Shown here: one piece after another, positions 23,519-35,747 of the stretch
How the letters are laid out: each line of letters opens with the position of its first letter
Numbering within the stretch: the stretch's first letter is position 1
Assembly: GCA_030068075.1 (NCBI GenBank)
Contig: CM057841.1
Coordinates: 8,317,565 to 8,381,564, forward strand
Source of the DNA: Paguma larvata
Taxonomy: Eukaryota; Chordata; Mammalia; Carnivora; Viverridae
Length of the DNA stretch: 64,000 bases
Direction of reading: 5' to 3'
Program-made: the position numbers and the translations under genes
The notes under the pieces: generated by a model
Seen by the model: only the letters and a program-made list of their open reading frames with translations
Databases searched by the model: none
What the model was told of the DNA's origin: nothing

Positions 23519-26500
23519 ATTAATCCCCATTTTTCAGATGAGGAAGTGGGGTGACGGCAAGCTCTTAGCAGGAAACGCAGCCACACAGAGATGAGGCTGC
23601 GTGTTCTTCTTTCTCCACTTACCAACCGGGCCTTGGGTCCCGGCTCACCCTCGCGGGTCACTTGCAAAGCTCCAGACCCTGCCCTGGGCCCCCTTGTCAG
23701 AGCCTCAGGCAGGCCTGCAACCCTGTGTCAGTGAAGGCTTGTGTTATAGAGGAGGAAAGCCGGGGGCGGGGCCTGGAGGGGTGGAGGGGCTGGCCCAGGG
23801 CCTCACAGCCTGGGACTGGTGGCCACCCAGCCCCGGGCCCTCCACCACTGCTCCTGGAGCGGCTGGGCCCCAAAGACTGGGGTCGGGGGTCCCGTGTCCA
23901 GGGATCTCTCCAGTTTCCCCCCACCTCCGACCCCCTCTGCTGCCCTGTCTCCTTTCCTGGCTTTCAGAACCTGACCCTAGATCTGTAAGGGGAACCGACT
24001 CCTCCCTCTGCCGCACCTCCAACATCTCCTCCAAGTTCTGTGGCTTTTGCAGATTTGCTCCCTGTCTCCATTCTCTCCCTCCTCTCCATCCCCGCGGCCC
24101 CAGCCGCATCCTCACCCTCTGCCCCTGGTCCCCTGGCCCAGCTCCTCCCCAGCGTCCAGCCTCCCTCACCCCCCACCCCCAAGGTTTCTCAGTGGGGTCT
24201 TTCTAACCTGGAGCTGACCCTACCCCTCCCTTGCCCCAACACCACCACCCCTAGCACCCCTGCCTCTCAGCCTACTGTGGGGGTGGGGCGTCTTTGTAAC
24301 CGTGCTGCTCCCTGACCCCCCACCCACCTCTCTGGCCCCAGGCCTTGGCATCACCTGCACACCGGTGGCTCCTGCTTCTGGTCTCTGCTTTGCTGTCACC
24401 TCCTCCCGACTCCCCTCCACCGCCCTGCTTCTCCTAGACTTTCTGGAGACCCCACTCCCCTGTGCTCGCAGGCTCCCCTCTGCCCCCCCCCACCCAGTGC
24501 CAGCAGGGGACCTGGCGGTAGGAGGTGCTCTCTCGCTGGCTCTTCTTGCTGCAACTGTCCACCGAGGCTTTGTGGGGGCCCGCGCGCCCTGGGCACTGGG
24601 GACGCAGCCGTGAGTCAGCCAGACAAACTCCCCGCCTGGGGGGCTCTCCTTCTGGTGGGAGACAGACAATAACAGACAGGCAAGTCAAAGGCTGAGCCCG
24701 CAGCCCCCATTCCTAGGCAGCAGCGATGAGGAGGCTGGGCAAGCCTTTCCCAGGGTTCTGCTATCTCAAAAGTTAGGGGACTGTCGATTCTCCGGGCTTT
24801 GGGGTTGCTTTTGTTTGAAAAGCCTTCAGGACAGGGACTGGCTCAGAGGGACACACGTGTGAAGTTGTTTCATCCGTCCCGAAGCCGGCTCTGCCCATAC
24901 CCTCCCCGCCACCAACCTAACAGCTCCCAGCCTTGCGCATATGACAGGCGTCCAGAGAGAGAAGTGTTCAGCTCTCTCTGGCTTTGATGTCTCTCCACCC
25001 TCCTGGCTCCAGGCTCCACTTCCGCCCCAGTCCCTCACAGTCGGGAAGTTCTTCTTTAGATCTAACCTCCATCCCTCTTGCTGCGATGGCAGTCAATTTC
25101 CTATCTTTTCTCTCACCTTCTGAACTCCCCCCAGAAAAATGAGTCTGCCTGACAGGAACGTTCCCTGCCTCCCTTCTCTCCTCTCCCCACCTCCCCTGGG
25201 CCCCCGAGTTTCCGATCTGCCATCTGCCCGAATCCTCTCAGGCACAGTGCCCGAGATCGCTCAGAGCTTGGGCTGGAGAGGATGGTGATGCTTCCCCCGG
25301 CCCGCGGTTCCCTCTCAGGCTTTCCCTGCTCTCCTGCCCTTTTTAGAGTCTCTCCCTGTCTCTGGCCCCTCGTGCACGGTCATGGTTTGGTCTCTCGCCT
25401 CTGTCTTTGGTCTTCCGTCTCGCCACGTCTCCGCCCCTCTCTGCCTCATGTGCCTCTTCTCTCTTTGGGGTGTCTTGCCTCTCTGGCTCTGTTTCACTCC
25501 TTGGCTCAGGGAGGGGTGGAGAACAGGCAAGAGGCCGCCCCCGAGGGCGCTGGGGCGAGAGGGGCAGCGTGGTGACTGGCCAGGTTCTGGGCCTTGGCTT
25601 CCAATGCCGGCCGACCCACAGACGGGCCGTGTGACCGGCCATCGGGCGGCGCCTTCGGCCCTCCGGACCCGCTGCTCCACCTGTAAAACGGACACCAGAC
25701 CTGGCCACGGCGAGAGGACAGTGGCTGCAGGCGTGGGCAGTGCTCAGCGCAGCACCAGGCCGTAGTGGGTGCCCAGGAGATGCTTCGCGTCGCTATTAGG
25801 ATTGCACCATGGGGAGCAGGGCGACCCCTGACGCTGGGCGGGTCACGTGACCCCGTTCAGCAGGGGGCGGAGCAGAGAAGGGTGGTCTGGTCCCCTGCGG
25901 TGGGGGTGGGGCAGGCTTTGCAGGGCGCCTTCTGTTGTTCTGCCCCCCCCCCAGAGACTTCCGACGGACTGAGGTTGCTGTCTTGACAAGCTTTGGGGTC
26001 TCTGGGACCTGTCGGCTCTGGTCAGGCTGACGAGAGGAGCCTTTTTGTAGTCGTGCATGGCCTGGGGCAAGTGACTTTGCCTCTCTATGCCTCAGCTTTC
26101 CTATCTGTGAAATGGGGGTCCTGGCAGCCCCTCTCCGAGGGCCCAGGGGCGAACTGCAGTTATTGCAAGTACAGAGCCCAGAATGGTGCCCCAGGAATGC
26201 TGGGGATGCGGTGGACATTGACACTGTTGGTGGCGTTGGGACTGCTCCGATGTGTACCCTAGTCCTTGGGGAACGTGCTCCGAAGGGGAAGGGTTAGCCT
26301 CACAACATGACGGTGAGCGGGGCGCAGGAGTGGCCCTGGGGACCTGCCGTTTGGGACCCTAGGGTGTGGTATCTGGGACCCCGCCATCCAGGTAGCGCCG
26401 CCAGGCTGAAGGCAGTTGTGTTCGCGGCATACAGACATGCCGCCTCCGCTGGGTGGGCCTCCTGGGATGGGCAGGGGCCTCCGGATCAGGGACATCAGAG

Positions 26501-28095
26501 GTGTGAGCTTGAGAGGTGGCAGCTTTGAGAGTGTGTCCTGGGCTGGGTGCGGGCGGGGCTCCGTGCCACTGTAACGAGGGAAGCTGGCTGGTCTGTGAGC
26601 AGTGCAGACGGACCGCCATGCTAACTCACTCCTTCGCTCCTTTGCTCAGTTTCCTGAGCACCTACTGCGTGCCAGGCACAGTCATAAATGCTGAAGACCA
26701 AACTGTGCACAAAACAGATGCGGTGCCTGCTCTCGGGGAGCTTACACTCGAGTGTGTGGGCTTGTAAGAGGCCAGGTGGTGATGGGTGTTATATAGAAAA
26801 GTACAAGAGGAAGGTTCTGGAGGGGCAGGGTGCTGTGTGATTTGAGCTGGTCAGAAGGTAACACCTGAGTGAAGACCAGAGAGGAGGCAGGCGTGAGGCA
26901 GAAATGTGTGCGGCCTCTTCCAGAAACTGAGGAGGCCAGCGTGGCCTGAGGCGGGTGAGTAAGCAGGGGAGGAGACCAGGGCCGAAGCCCGGGAAGTCGC
27001 CCAGCCCGAGCAGAGGGGGCCTGGGAGCCGAGGCGACGGCCCTGCCCTTGCTCCCAGTGAGCCGGCCCGGGCGAGGGGCTGTGGGGCAGAGGAGGGCAGG
27101 GTCTGGCCTGGATGTGGACGGGACCCCTCTGGCCGCCTGTGGGAACAGACCGGGAGGGGGGACCGAAGTGGGAGACCACTGAAGAAGGACTGATCTCAGG
27201 GGGAGATGGCTTGGGGGGCGAGGAGGAAAGGGGGTCAGACCCGCACGCGGCGCGCAGGCAGAGCGTTTTCGCCGCGTGTTCAGCCAGGCGACCCGCCACA
27301 GGCCCCATACTCTTACACCCCTGCCCCCCGGCATTTCCCGCAGCTCAGAACCACGAGGCCACTGGCCTGAGGTCACACAGCAGGGGAAAAACCCCCCTGG
27401 TGCTTGACCCCTGCGCTCTCGTGTTGCCACTTACCTTCTGCGTCCTGTGGATGCCCTGGGCGTTGAGCGTGGAGGTGGCCTTTGTGGGCCTTGACACCCG
27501 TGCTCGCACACAGTAGGGACTCAGAACACATCTGCCGGCCGGCCGGCTGGCGGGCTGGGTGAGTGGAAGAGGCGAGAGCAGCTTCCCTGCCCATTTTGCA
27601 GAAGCGTACGGGGAGGCGGCTAGCCGGCTCGGGCTGAGGTCCAGGGAAGAGGGCTGCGTCTGTGGCCGGGTTTCTTTGTGGCCTGAATGGGGGCTGGCCC
27701 GTGGCCGCAGGACCGGGCGACGAGGGTGCTGGCCCAGGATCCCAGGATCGCTGGTGTCTCAGCGGTGGGGGGAGGAGTATGCGGCCGCGTGGTGTGGTGA
27801 GGGGCTCTCGGGAGCTTCCCGGGGGGTGGGGGGCCTGCAGGTAGTAGCTCCTGCGGGGGAGACTGTGCCGGCTTGTCTGTCCTTGGGCTGGGGGACAGGT
27901 GCAGGAGGAGTGGTTGTGGCCAGTGGTGGGGGGTGGGGTCAGCGGCGGCCCAGCCTGGTTTTGCAGCGAGTCTGTGCCACGAGGCTGGGCTTGGCACAGC
28001 CCACACTCCCCCCCTTCCAGGGCAGCCTGGCCGTCAACCTTCCTCCCCCGCTTCTTCCGACCTTCCCTGCCGCCCAGAACCAATGGGTTAATTAG
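23519..28095 (+). other. LRRC4B: LRRC4B intron 1, middle part
   Basis: No coding exon is recognised. It contains a MIR-like stretch at about 26,030-26,180 ('ctatctgtgaaatgggg'), a piece of the large unassigned dispersed repeat at about 26,640-27,200, and GC-rich unassigned DNA elsewhere. Long open frames on both strands near 27,400-28,080 lack any domain signature. Confidence 0.5.
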
Positions 28096-28877
28096 ATAAC
28101 GGAGCCTTTGATTAGCGGGGGAGGGGGAGGCCTCTCGGTGCAGGGAAGGGGGGCCCGAGGAGGAGGGAGGAGAGAGAGGCGCCCTCCCCGTTCAGAAGGA
28201 GAGAAAGAAGGAGGGAGGGGGTGGGGAGGGAGGGAGCTGAGGCACAGCTTGGCTCTGCACTGCCGTGTGACTAGAAATTGTAATCGCGGAGAAAGAGAGA
28301 GATAGACCGAGCCTGGCCGAGGGAGACCGAGACAGACGGACAGAGAGACAGAGAATCTGACCCAGACGGGCTCCCCAACCTACAGAGAGGGTGATGGGGA
28401 CAGGGCGAGAGTGAGGAGGAGATGGAGGAGAAGGAGAGAGGGGGCCCGGTCGTCCCGAGGGAGGCGAGACAGTGAGGGGGGGCCCCCAAGAGGGGGCTGG
28501 GGCTTAGGAGGGACAAGGCCAGGGGACTGGGAGCGAGGAGAAGAGGGCTGGGGTCAGTGGGGGGAGAGCAAAGCAGCCGGTGGTGGGGGGAGAGCAGAGG
28601 TAGCGGCAGGGGTGGGGGTAGGAAGCAAGAGGAGGCCAGCAGGGAGGGGGGGAGTAGACTGCTGCAGTGGCCTAGACGGGCCTCCCCGGGGCGGGAAGGG
28701 CGACCGGCGAGGAGGGGGGGGCGCGGGGAGACCCAAGAAGCCCCTGCGCCCCCCCCAGCACGACCTCGAAGGAAGCCCTGGAGAACTGGGGAGGCAGAGC
28801 CCCCCCGCCGGCCGGAGGCATGTGGAGGGGGGGGCCTGGGGCCCAGGGAGAGGCCCAGCGGAAGCGGAGCCACCGGG
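28083..28877 (+). other. LRRC4B: Candidate alternative 5' exon and promoter of LRRC4B
   Basis: A block of AT-rich homeodomain/TCF-like motifs (TTAATTAGATAA at 28,088 and CCTTTGATTAG at about 28,107) precedes a purine-rich, G-rich region. It ends in a strong donor, CCGGG|GTGAGT, after base 28,877. Such composition resembles the leader of a brain-expressed gene. If transcribed, it would splice to the start-codon exon at 30,929. No transcript evidence was available and the left boundary is a guess. Confidence 0.35.
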
Positions 28878-29639
28878 GTGAGTGTCCCTCTCTGTGTTTG
28901 GGGGGGAACAAGGACGGAGATGGCTGAGGGCGAAGGAGGGAAGGGGCGGGAGGCCCAGCCGCCACCGCAGAAGCCGTGATGGGGGGAGGGATGCGGGCGG
29001 CTGCAGGAGAGATGGGGACGGATGCGGAGGTAGAGACGCGGCCGCAGGCCTGGACCCGCGGTGGGTGCCGCAGCCGCAATCTCTGGCCCCTGGCTTCGAG
29101 GGTGTGGGCCAGGCCCTCGCCAGTCTTAGCAGGTGGGAAAGGGGGTGGGGGGTGCAGGACAAGGGCCAGCGGAGACCTCCCTGCACATTCGGGAAGGGGA
29201 GACCCCGCCGCGCTCACGTGACTCACAGATAGAGGCGCACACGGCCCCCAGCCCGCCAGGTGGAAATTGAGTCCAGGATACTGACTCGGAACCCACCCCT
29301 CCCCCCTCTCTGTCTCTCTGTCTCTCTCTGTCTCTCTGTCTCTCCGGCTCTCTGTCTAGTTCTGGCTCTCACACATGCATCCAGGCACCCAGACTACGCA
29401 CACGCGTTTTTATCGGGGTTAAAATGATCTTGGAGCCTGCAGGAGGAGGAAGAGAATGTGTGTGTGCGTGTGTGCCCGCGTGGGGGTTGGGGGGGTGGCC
29501 CCGTGTCCGTGGGTCTGAGAGTCGGCTGTCCGCGGGTGTGCCCGGGTTACTGCTGCTCGCGGGCACGTTTGTGCAGACCGCTTCCGTCTCCCCCTCACTC
29601 TCGGGGGGACCCGGGGCGGCCTGCCCATGCGGGTGCACC

Positions 29640-29900
29640 AGACACTGCGTGGAAGGGAAGGTAAACCCAGGGCCACCATCCCCCTCCGCCACTCGCTGCC
29701 CAGCACCTCACTGGGACGAGCCGTACCCCTCCCAGCGCCTCAGTGTCCTCATCTGCAGATTGGGCGTCCTAACAGCCTCCTCCTACGGTTCCTGGGAGCC
29801 TTCCGTGGGAACGCCGTGTGCGCAGAGTCCGGGGCGTAGAAAGGGCTTACGCGGAAGGCCGGAGCTATTATTATTACGGCTGTTCTCACCGCGGCTGTTG
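29640..29900 (+). repeat. MIR-like remnant
   Basis: Phrases 'cgcctcagtgtcctcatctg' and 'gggcgtcctaacagcc' followed by an ATTATTATTA stretch near 29,865 are typical of a diverged MIR. The flanking intron sequence to 30,928 shows no other recognised feature. Confidence 0.55.
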
Positions 29901-30953
29901 TGATGATTAGCCCATCCCCGCTTTGTCTTGCCCGGATCCCACCCCGCCCACTGCCCACCTAGAGCTCGGGCCCGGGGTCTCTCGCCCCCAGCCCCTTCCC
30001 CACCGACTGCCCCAACGCCATCCCCGGCAGCTGCTGGCACAGAGCCGCCAGGTACCGCCTTGGCCCTGGGCACCTGCAGTCCCCCGGCCTCCTGCCCGTA
30101 CTGCCATCCCAGGCCCCTCGGCCCCCAGCGGCCCCCAGCGGCCCCCTGGCCTTCTCCAGGCTGCTCCCAGCCTCTGCTGCCCACAGCTCACCTCCACAGG
30201 TGCCTTGTCTGGGACCTTACCTTCTTCAAGTTCCTCCCGTGAGTCTAACTCAAGTCTCTCTGGCTGTTTCGAGGCGCCCCCCCCCCCCAGCCCAGCCCCC
30301 GACGGGGTGACCGGAGACTGAGGGGTGGCAGGCCCGGTGTGGAGGGCGTTTGGTGCTGGGCGCCCGGCCTCTGGGCGGGGAGTGGGGTGAAGGGACAGGA
30401 GGCCGCTCGGGTGGCCAGGGGGCCTGGATGGCCACAGCGACGGAAGCCAGACTCCAGACCGCCCCCCAGGCTTCCAGACCCGGTGCCTCCCCCTTTCTCT
30501 GTCGCTTAGTCTTGTTTGTCTCTCTTCCTCTCCCTCCATCTCTGCCTCTTGGTCTGCGTTTCGGAAACCATGCCTCGAACCAGCCTTTAGAGCTGACCTC
30601 TCCATTCCTGGCCACGTGCCTTGGACAGCTGTTCCCTCCCCACCCCACCCCTGCCTTGGTTGTCGGTTCTGCAAAATGGGTATAACCTGCTGGTCGGGGA
30701 AGGACATGAGACGGCACAGGGAGGGCAGGGCCAGGGCCATTCTCTGCCTCCCTCAGGGGGTGGGTTGGCCCCCCATGGGGCTGGGGGAGCCCTGCCCTCC
30801 GGCTCCTGAGTAGAGCAGGGAGGTGACAGTGGCGGCAGTGGCAGAGAGCTGCCCGGGGGTGGGGGAGCAGGTGGGCCACGCAGGGTCCCTGTCCCTCACT
30901 GAGCCTCTCCCTCTTTCTTCCCCCCCAGCAGCCCCCCGGCGCCCACGCGGAGC

Positions 30954-31013
30954 ATGAACATTGAGGATGGCGTGCGCCCGCAGCTCCCCGTGCCCCCCAC
31001 TGCCGCCCGGTAG
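30954..31013 (+). other. Upstream ORF overlapping the LRRC4B start
   Basis: An ATG at 30,954 opens a 19-codon frame that ends with TAG at 31,011-31,013. It is out of frame with LRRC4B, covers the first LRRC4B ATG (30,967) and stops one base before the second in-frame LRRC4B ATG (31,015). Both the upstream ATG and the first ATG have A at -3. This arrangement could steer ribosomes to the second ATG. There is no evidence here that it is translated. Confidence 0.6.
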
Positions 31014-31263
31014 GATGTCCTGGCCCCATGGGGCCCTGCTCTTCCTCTGGCTCTTCTCCCCGCCCCTGGGGGCCGGCGGGGGCGGCGTGGCCGTGACGCT
31101 GGCCGCCGGAGGGGGCTCCCTGCCGGCCACCTCCTGCCCCGCGGCCTGCTCCTGCAGCAACCAGGCCAGCCGGGTGATCTGCACACGGAGAGAGCTGGCC
31201 GAAGTCCCCGCCAGCATCCCCGTCAACACGCGGTACCTGAACCTGCAGGAGAATGGCATCCAG
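30967..31263 (+). CDS. LRRC4B: LRRC4B coding exon 1: signal peptide and LRRNT
   Basis: Encodes residues 1-99. From Met17 the sequence reads as a classic signal peptide: a short n-region then the hydrophobic stretch ALLFLWLF (residues 23-30), a Pro/Gly break and a Gly/Ala-rich linker to about residue 56. The cap motif Cys57-x3-Cys61-x-Cys63-x8-Cys72 is the LRRNT cysteine pattern. The exon ends in the first repeat at [10 protein letters not shown]. Residues 1-16 make an unusual Pro-rich basic lead, which is why the second ATG deserves attention. Confidence 0.95.
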
Positions 31264-34200
31264 GTAAGCCGGGCCGGGGCCGGCGGGGTGGGGGTGGGGA
31301 CACACAGCTGCGGGGCCGGGGGCGGGGGTGGGGGTGGTGGCCGGTTCCTCCTCCTCGAGCTGGCACTTGGGAGATACTGTTTGCATCGTATTAACTTGAG
31401 CTAAGGCCGCCTGGGTTTTCCCTGACGAGGCTCCGTCTCTGTGCCGGTACGTCGGGGCTCTGAGGGCACGGCCACCTGCCCGCCTCTGCCCGCACAGGAC
31501 AGGCGAGCCCTCAGCCCGCCCCTGGAGTCACAGGTGTGCAGAGCAACCCTTGCTCGAGGCCCCCCGTGCCCTCTGCGCCGCCACACCCGCTGCGTGGCCT
31601 TGGGCTCGTGTGGCATGACGCTGCGCCTCAGTTTCTTCGTCTGCGAAATGGGCATCCTGAGGCCCCCTGCCCCGAGGGGCTGGGTGAGAGCTGATGGGTT
31701 TCAGGCTTGCCAAGGACTTAGAATCTTCTGGCGCCTGGCGAGCACTCCTTTGCCGTGCAGCACGGGGCTCATAGGTGACATTTGGAGACCGAAGCTCTCC
31801 CGTGTGCCTTGTCTCCTATCAGCGTGTGGCTGGTGCCCGGATGGGGCAGGTGCCATCCGATTAACTGTGACTGTGACTGAGACTGAGAGCGGCTGTAAAT
31901 GACGCCTCGAGGGCAGGGCTGTGCTTTTTAAAGCAGAATCTCTCCTCTACTCTGTTGACACTTGGGGCCCGATCGCCTTTGGTTGCGGGGGCCTCCTGTG
32001 TGCTGTAGGGTGCTGGGCAGTAGCCCTGGCCACTGGATGCCAGCGGCACCTCACCCCCAGGGCCCACATGTCTCCAGATGTTGCCTGATATTGGGGGGGT
32101 GTCGCCCTAGTTGAGTACTGCCATTTTGTGTGTTTTTAATTTTTTTAAATGTTTGTTTATTTTTGAGAGAGAGAGAGAGTGCAGATGAGGGAGGGACAGA
32201 GAGAGAGAATCTGAAGCAGGCTCCAGGCTCTGAACCGTCAGCACAGAGCCGGACTCAAGGCTCGAACCCACGAACCGTGAGATCATGACCTGAGCTGAAG
32301 TCAGATGCTTAACCGACTCAGCCACCCAGGCGCCCTGAGAACCACCGTTTTAAAGGCTCGGGGTCAGCACCGCACACCATGCGGGCCTCTCCTGACCCCA
32401 GCCCATAAAGCTAGGAGAGAAGAGGGCTCCCGGGTGACGTGGGAGCTGACGCTGCCCTCCTCCGTGGCACTTCCCTGGTCTGTCGGTGGGGGGAGGGGCC
32501 AGTGCCCGTCTCACTGTCAGGAGAGCCTGGGGGCAGGGCTCCACGCTGCAGAAGACCGAGGGGGTCTTTCGGGGGTGCAGTGCCTAGGACGCTGCCCGAG
32601 TCAAGAAGGCTGTCCTGGGTGGCCAGGCGGCAGAGACCAGTGAAGCCGGAGTCGGGGTCGGGATTGGGTCCTCCCGCTCAGCCCGCCTCCTTAACAGGGT
32701 CCGCGGGAGTCCACCCCGCCTTCTCAGGCTGGAGTCCCTGCCGACCCGCCCTGACTCCTGAAGGGGGGCCGACACCCTCACTTCGTTCCCCCACTCCACG
32801 CCCTTGTCCCCTGGCCTCTACCTGCTCACTCCCGGCCTTCCTCTGCTCACGTGACCTTCCACACGCGTGGCTGCCACCAGCTCCGAGCCAAGCCCTGATT
32901 TAGGTAACGACAGAGGACAGGGCCCTCCCCTTATGTACGTAGAAGGGGAGAGTCAGGAAACGGACGGGAAGGCCAGTCAGGCTGGGACGGCCGCATTCGG
33001 GGGAGCGGAAGCCGGAAGGGGAGACGTCAGCGTGGCGGGGAGCACGTCTGTGATGAGGGGCCACCGAGGCAGCCCCCGGCAGCCCAAGGCCAAGGCAGCA
33101 TCCCTTCAGGAGAACTGGACCGTTTTCTCTTTGGGGAGTGGGATGAACAATCGTGTGCAGCAAACCCCACAGAGTTGTGGCTGCCCGCGGGTGCCCGATG
33201 GCTGGGAGCGGCGCTCCCCCAGCCCCGCCAGCCCCGACCCCCAGGCCCAGTCCCTCCTCCCAGCGGCCCCGAGGAGTGCTCGCCTCCGCCTGAAACCCGC
33301 TGAGGGCTCCTGGACTCAGGAGTGAAGTCCAGCGTCGGTAGCGTGACCCTCGAGTCCTGCGCACCTGGGCCCGCCGGCCGCCCCTACAGTTGCCGCCACC
33401 TCCCCTCCCATTTCACCCCTCCGTCCGAATATGCCTCTCTTTGGCCCCTGGGTCCCCCCGGCGAGCCTCCCTTCACCTCCTTCCAGTCTGGGCCCGCGGA
33501 CTCCCCCCGCAGCATCCCTGCCCTTGCCCGGGACGCTCGTGTTTGCGAAACATCTCTTGGTTGTCTTCTGTGTGGGAGGCGTGGTCTAGTCACTTGGGAT
33601 CCCTCAGTGAGCAAAACAGACAACCCGCCCTGTCCCACCCCACCCCCCCGGCCCGCATTCTAGACTTAGGCAGGCTGAGTAAGTAAATGGCATGTGTTAA
33701 ACATGCTGAGAGTTGTGGAGAAAGGAAATAGATGAGGGATGGGGCGGTGGGTGTAGGAGGAGGAGGGCTGACTGGCTGCAGCTTTAAAGCCACGAGGTCC
33801 GGGTGGCCTCGTGGAGAAGGTGACATGGGAGCAAACGTTTGGAGGACATGGAGGTGGAGTCTCGTGGAAGGGCATTCCAGGCAGAGAGGACCATGAGTGC
33901 AAAGGCCCTGGGGTAGGAGCCTGCCGGGTGTGTGGGAGGAACAGCAACAAGCAGGTGTGACTGGAGCACAGTGAGCCAGGGGAGAGGGTGGGAGGTGAGG
34001 GCAGATCCTGCAGGGCCTCCTGGCATCGTGCTGAGGACTGGGGCTCTTCTCCAAATGAGCCACGAGCCAGGGGGAGCTCTGAGCAGAGGCGAGACGGGCT
34101 GCTGCCTTGGGTCTCCCCGGCTGAGGTGCGGGGAGGCCCCTACGGCGCGTGGATCCTGTGCGGGGGGCCTGGGTTTGAATCCTGGATCTGCTGCCTCCTC

Positions 34201-35713
34201 GCTGGTACAGAGTTTGGGGGAGACATGCGGGGGCCCGGCTGGGACCAGGCTGGTTGCGGTGGAGGTGGTGACAAGTGGGCTGATTCTGGGTGTGTTTCAA
34301 AGGTGGAGACACCAGGATTTTCCTGCAGAGCGGGTGTGGGAAGAAGCAAGAGAGGATGACTCTCTTTTCGGTTTGAGCCGGCCCCTTTGCCTGGGCCCGT
34401 TTGCTGGTGCGTCTGTCACCCCGCCTCCCGGGGCCACCGGCTTCCAGACGTTTGACCCACATCCCTGTCAGCGTGTGCACTTGAGCCCCGTGGACCGTGC
34501 GAACTTCTTCCTAAGACCCGCACGGGTCCGCCGTAGGCACGCGGCGCGCACGGCGCTAAGCACACACAAAAGTGGGCATGTCTCGTCCCTGGGCGTTCTG
34601 GCACCCCCACCTCAGAGGCCACCAACCCCCCCCCAAACCACAGACTCCCCCAGGGCGGAGGGCGTGTGTCCACGGGAGCGGGTGCTTGTGCACGTCCAGC
34701 CGCGCTGGCCTCCCTCCATGGACTCCTTGCAGGAGGCGGGAGAAGCGGGGCCACTGGGGGAGCCAGTAGAGGGACTCGAGAATGTAACTTAAAAAAAAAA
34801 AAAGTTTACTTATTTATTTTGAGAGCGAGCTCACACACGAGGAGAGAGGGAGAGAGAGAATCCCAAGCAGGGTCCACGCTGCCAGCACAGAGCCCGACGC
34901 GGGGCTCGATCCCACGAGCCGTGAGATGATGACCTGAGCCGATATCAAGAGTCAGACACGTAACCGACTGAGCCACACAGGCGCCCGGAGAAAGTGACTT
35001 TTTCATTAGCCAGATTTTAAAAAAATGAAAAAAAAATCACCCCTAGTCCCACCACCTAGATATGAATAACTACTGTTTACATTTTGTTTAAAACCTTCCT
35101 GGCTCTTTTCTGTGCCTATGCAAATGGACTTTTAAATTATTTATTTCAGAATGAATGCAAATTAATTTAGAAAACCTAGAACATATACCTGAGTAAAAAC
35201 ACAGGGACAAAAGCCAAGCGAAACTCTGTACGCACAGGTGACTCCCATTAGCATTTAGTGTCTTTCTGGCCAGTGCCCGGTAGGCGGGGTTGGGAAAGGG
35301 ATTCTGGCTTTTTTTTTTTTTTTTTTTACTGTTTTGAGAAAAAAAAATGAAATCCCACCATTTTATACCAGTTTGTGGCTGACTTTCGACACCTGCGAGT
35401 AACAGGAACATCTTTCTCCCTGACACGAACGCTCGTCCAAAATCTCAATTTTAGTCACCGCGTAGGATTCCGGCCGCCCGGTCACTTAGCCAGTCCCTTC
35501 TTCTCTGCAGTGTTTTCCACTGCTACGCCGCGGCCGGCGACCTCAGCGCTCAGTCCTGGGACTGTCCCGGGCTCCGCCCTTGGGAGAAATTCCTAGAAGT
35601 AGAGTCTCAGGGTCAGGAGGAAGATCAGAGAGGCGCTGCCCCGCAAGGCCTGTGTGTCCTGCTCATTCGTGTCCCGCTCGCGGCCACTGGAACGTCCCCA
35701 AACTAGCGCGTGT

Positions 35714-35747
<34 letters not shown>

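Larger units (their letters stand above)
30929..31263 (+). other. LRRC4B: LRRC4B start-codon exon, complete
   Basis: A pyrimidine tract ending CCCCCCCAG gives an acceptor at 30,927-30,928 (or the CAG three bases later). The donor is CATCCAG|GTAAGC after 31,263. The exon carries about 38 bases of 5' leader, an upstream ATG at 30,954 and the N-terminal 99 codons. Confidence 0.85.
31264..35660 (+). other. LRRC4B: LRRC4B intron 2, 5' part
   Basis: Intron 2 is 20,580 bp in total. This part holds a MIR-like stretch near 31,590-31,680 ('ctcagtttcttcgtctgcg'), a MER5-type remnant, two antisense CanSINEs, a piece of the large unassigned repeat (33,480-34,350) and an L1 fragment at about 34,990-35,640. 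No further exon is seen. Confidence 0.6.

Noticed and set aside
30250..31386. 378-residue antisense frame over the LRRC4B start-codon exon
   Set aside because: No homology signature. It overlaps a well-supported sense exon with correct splice sites.
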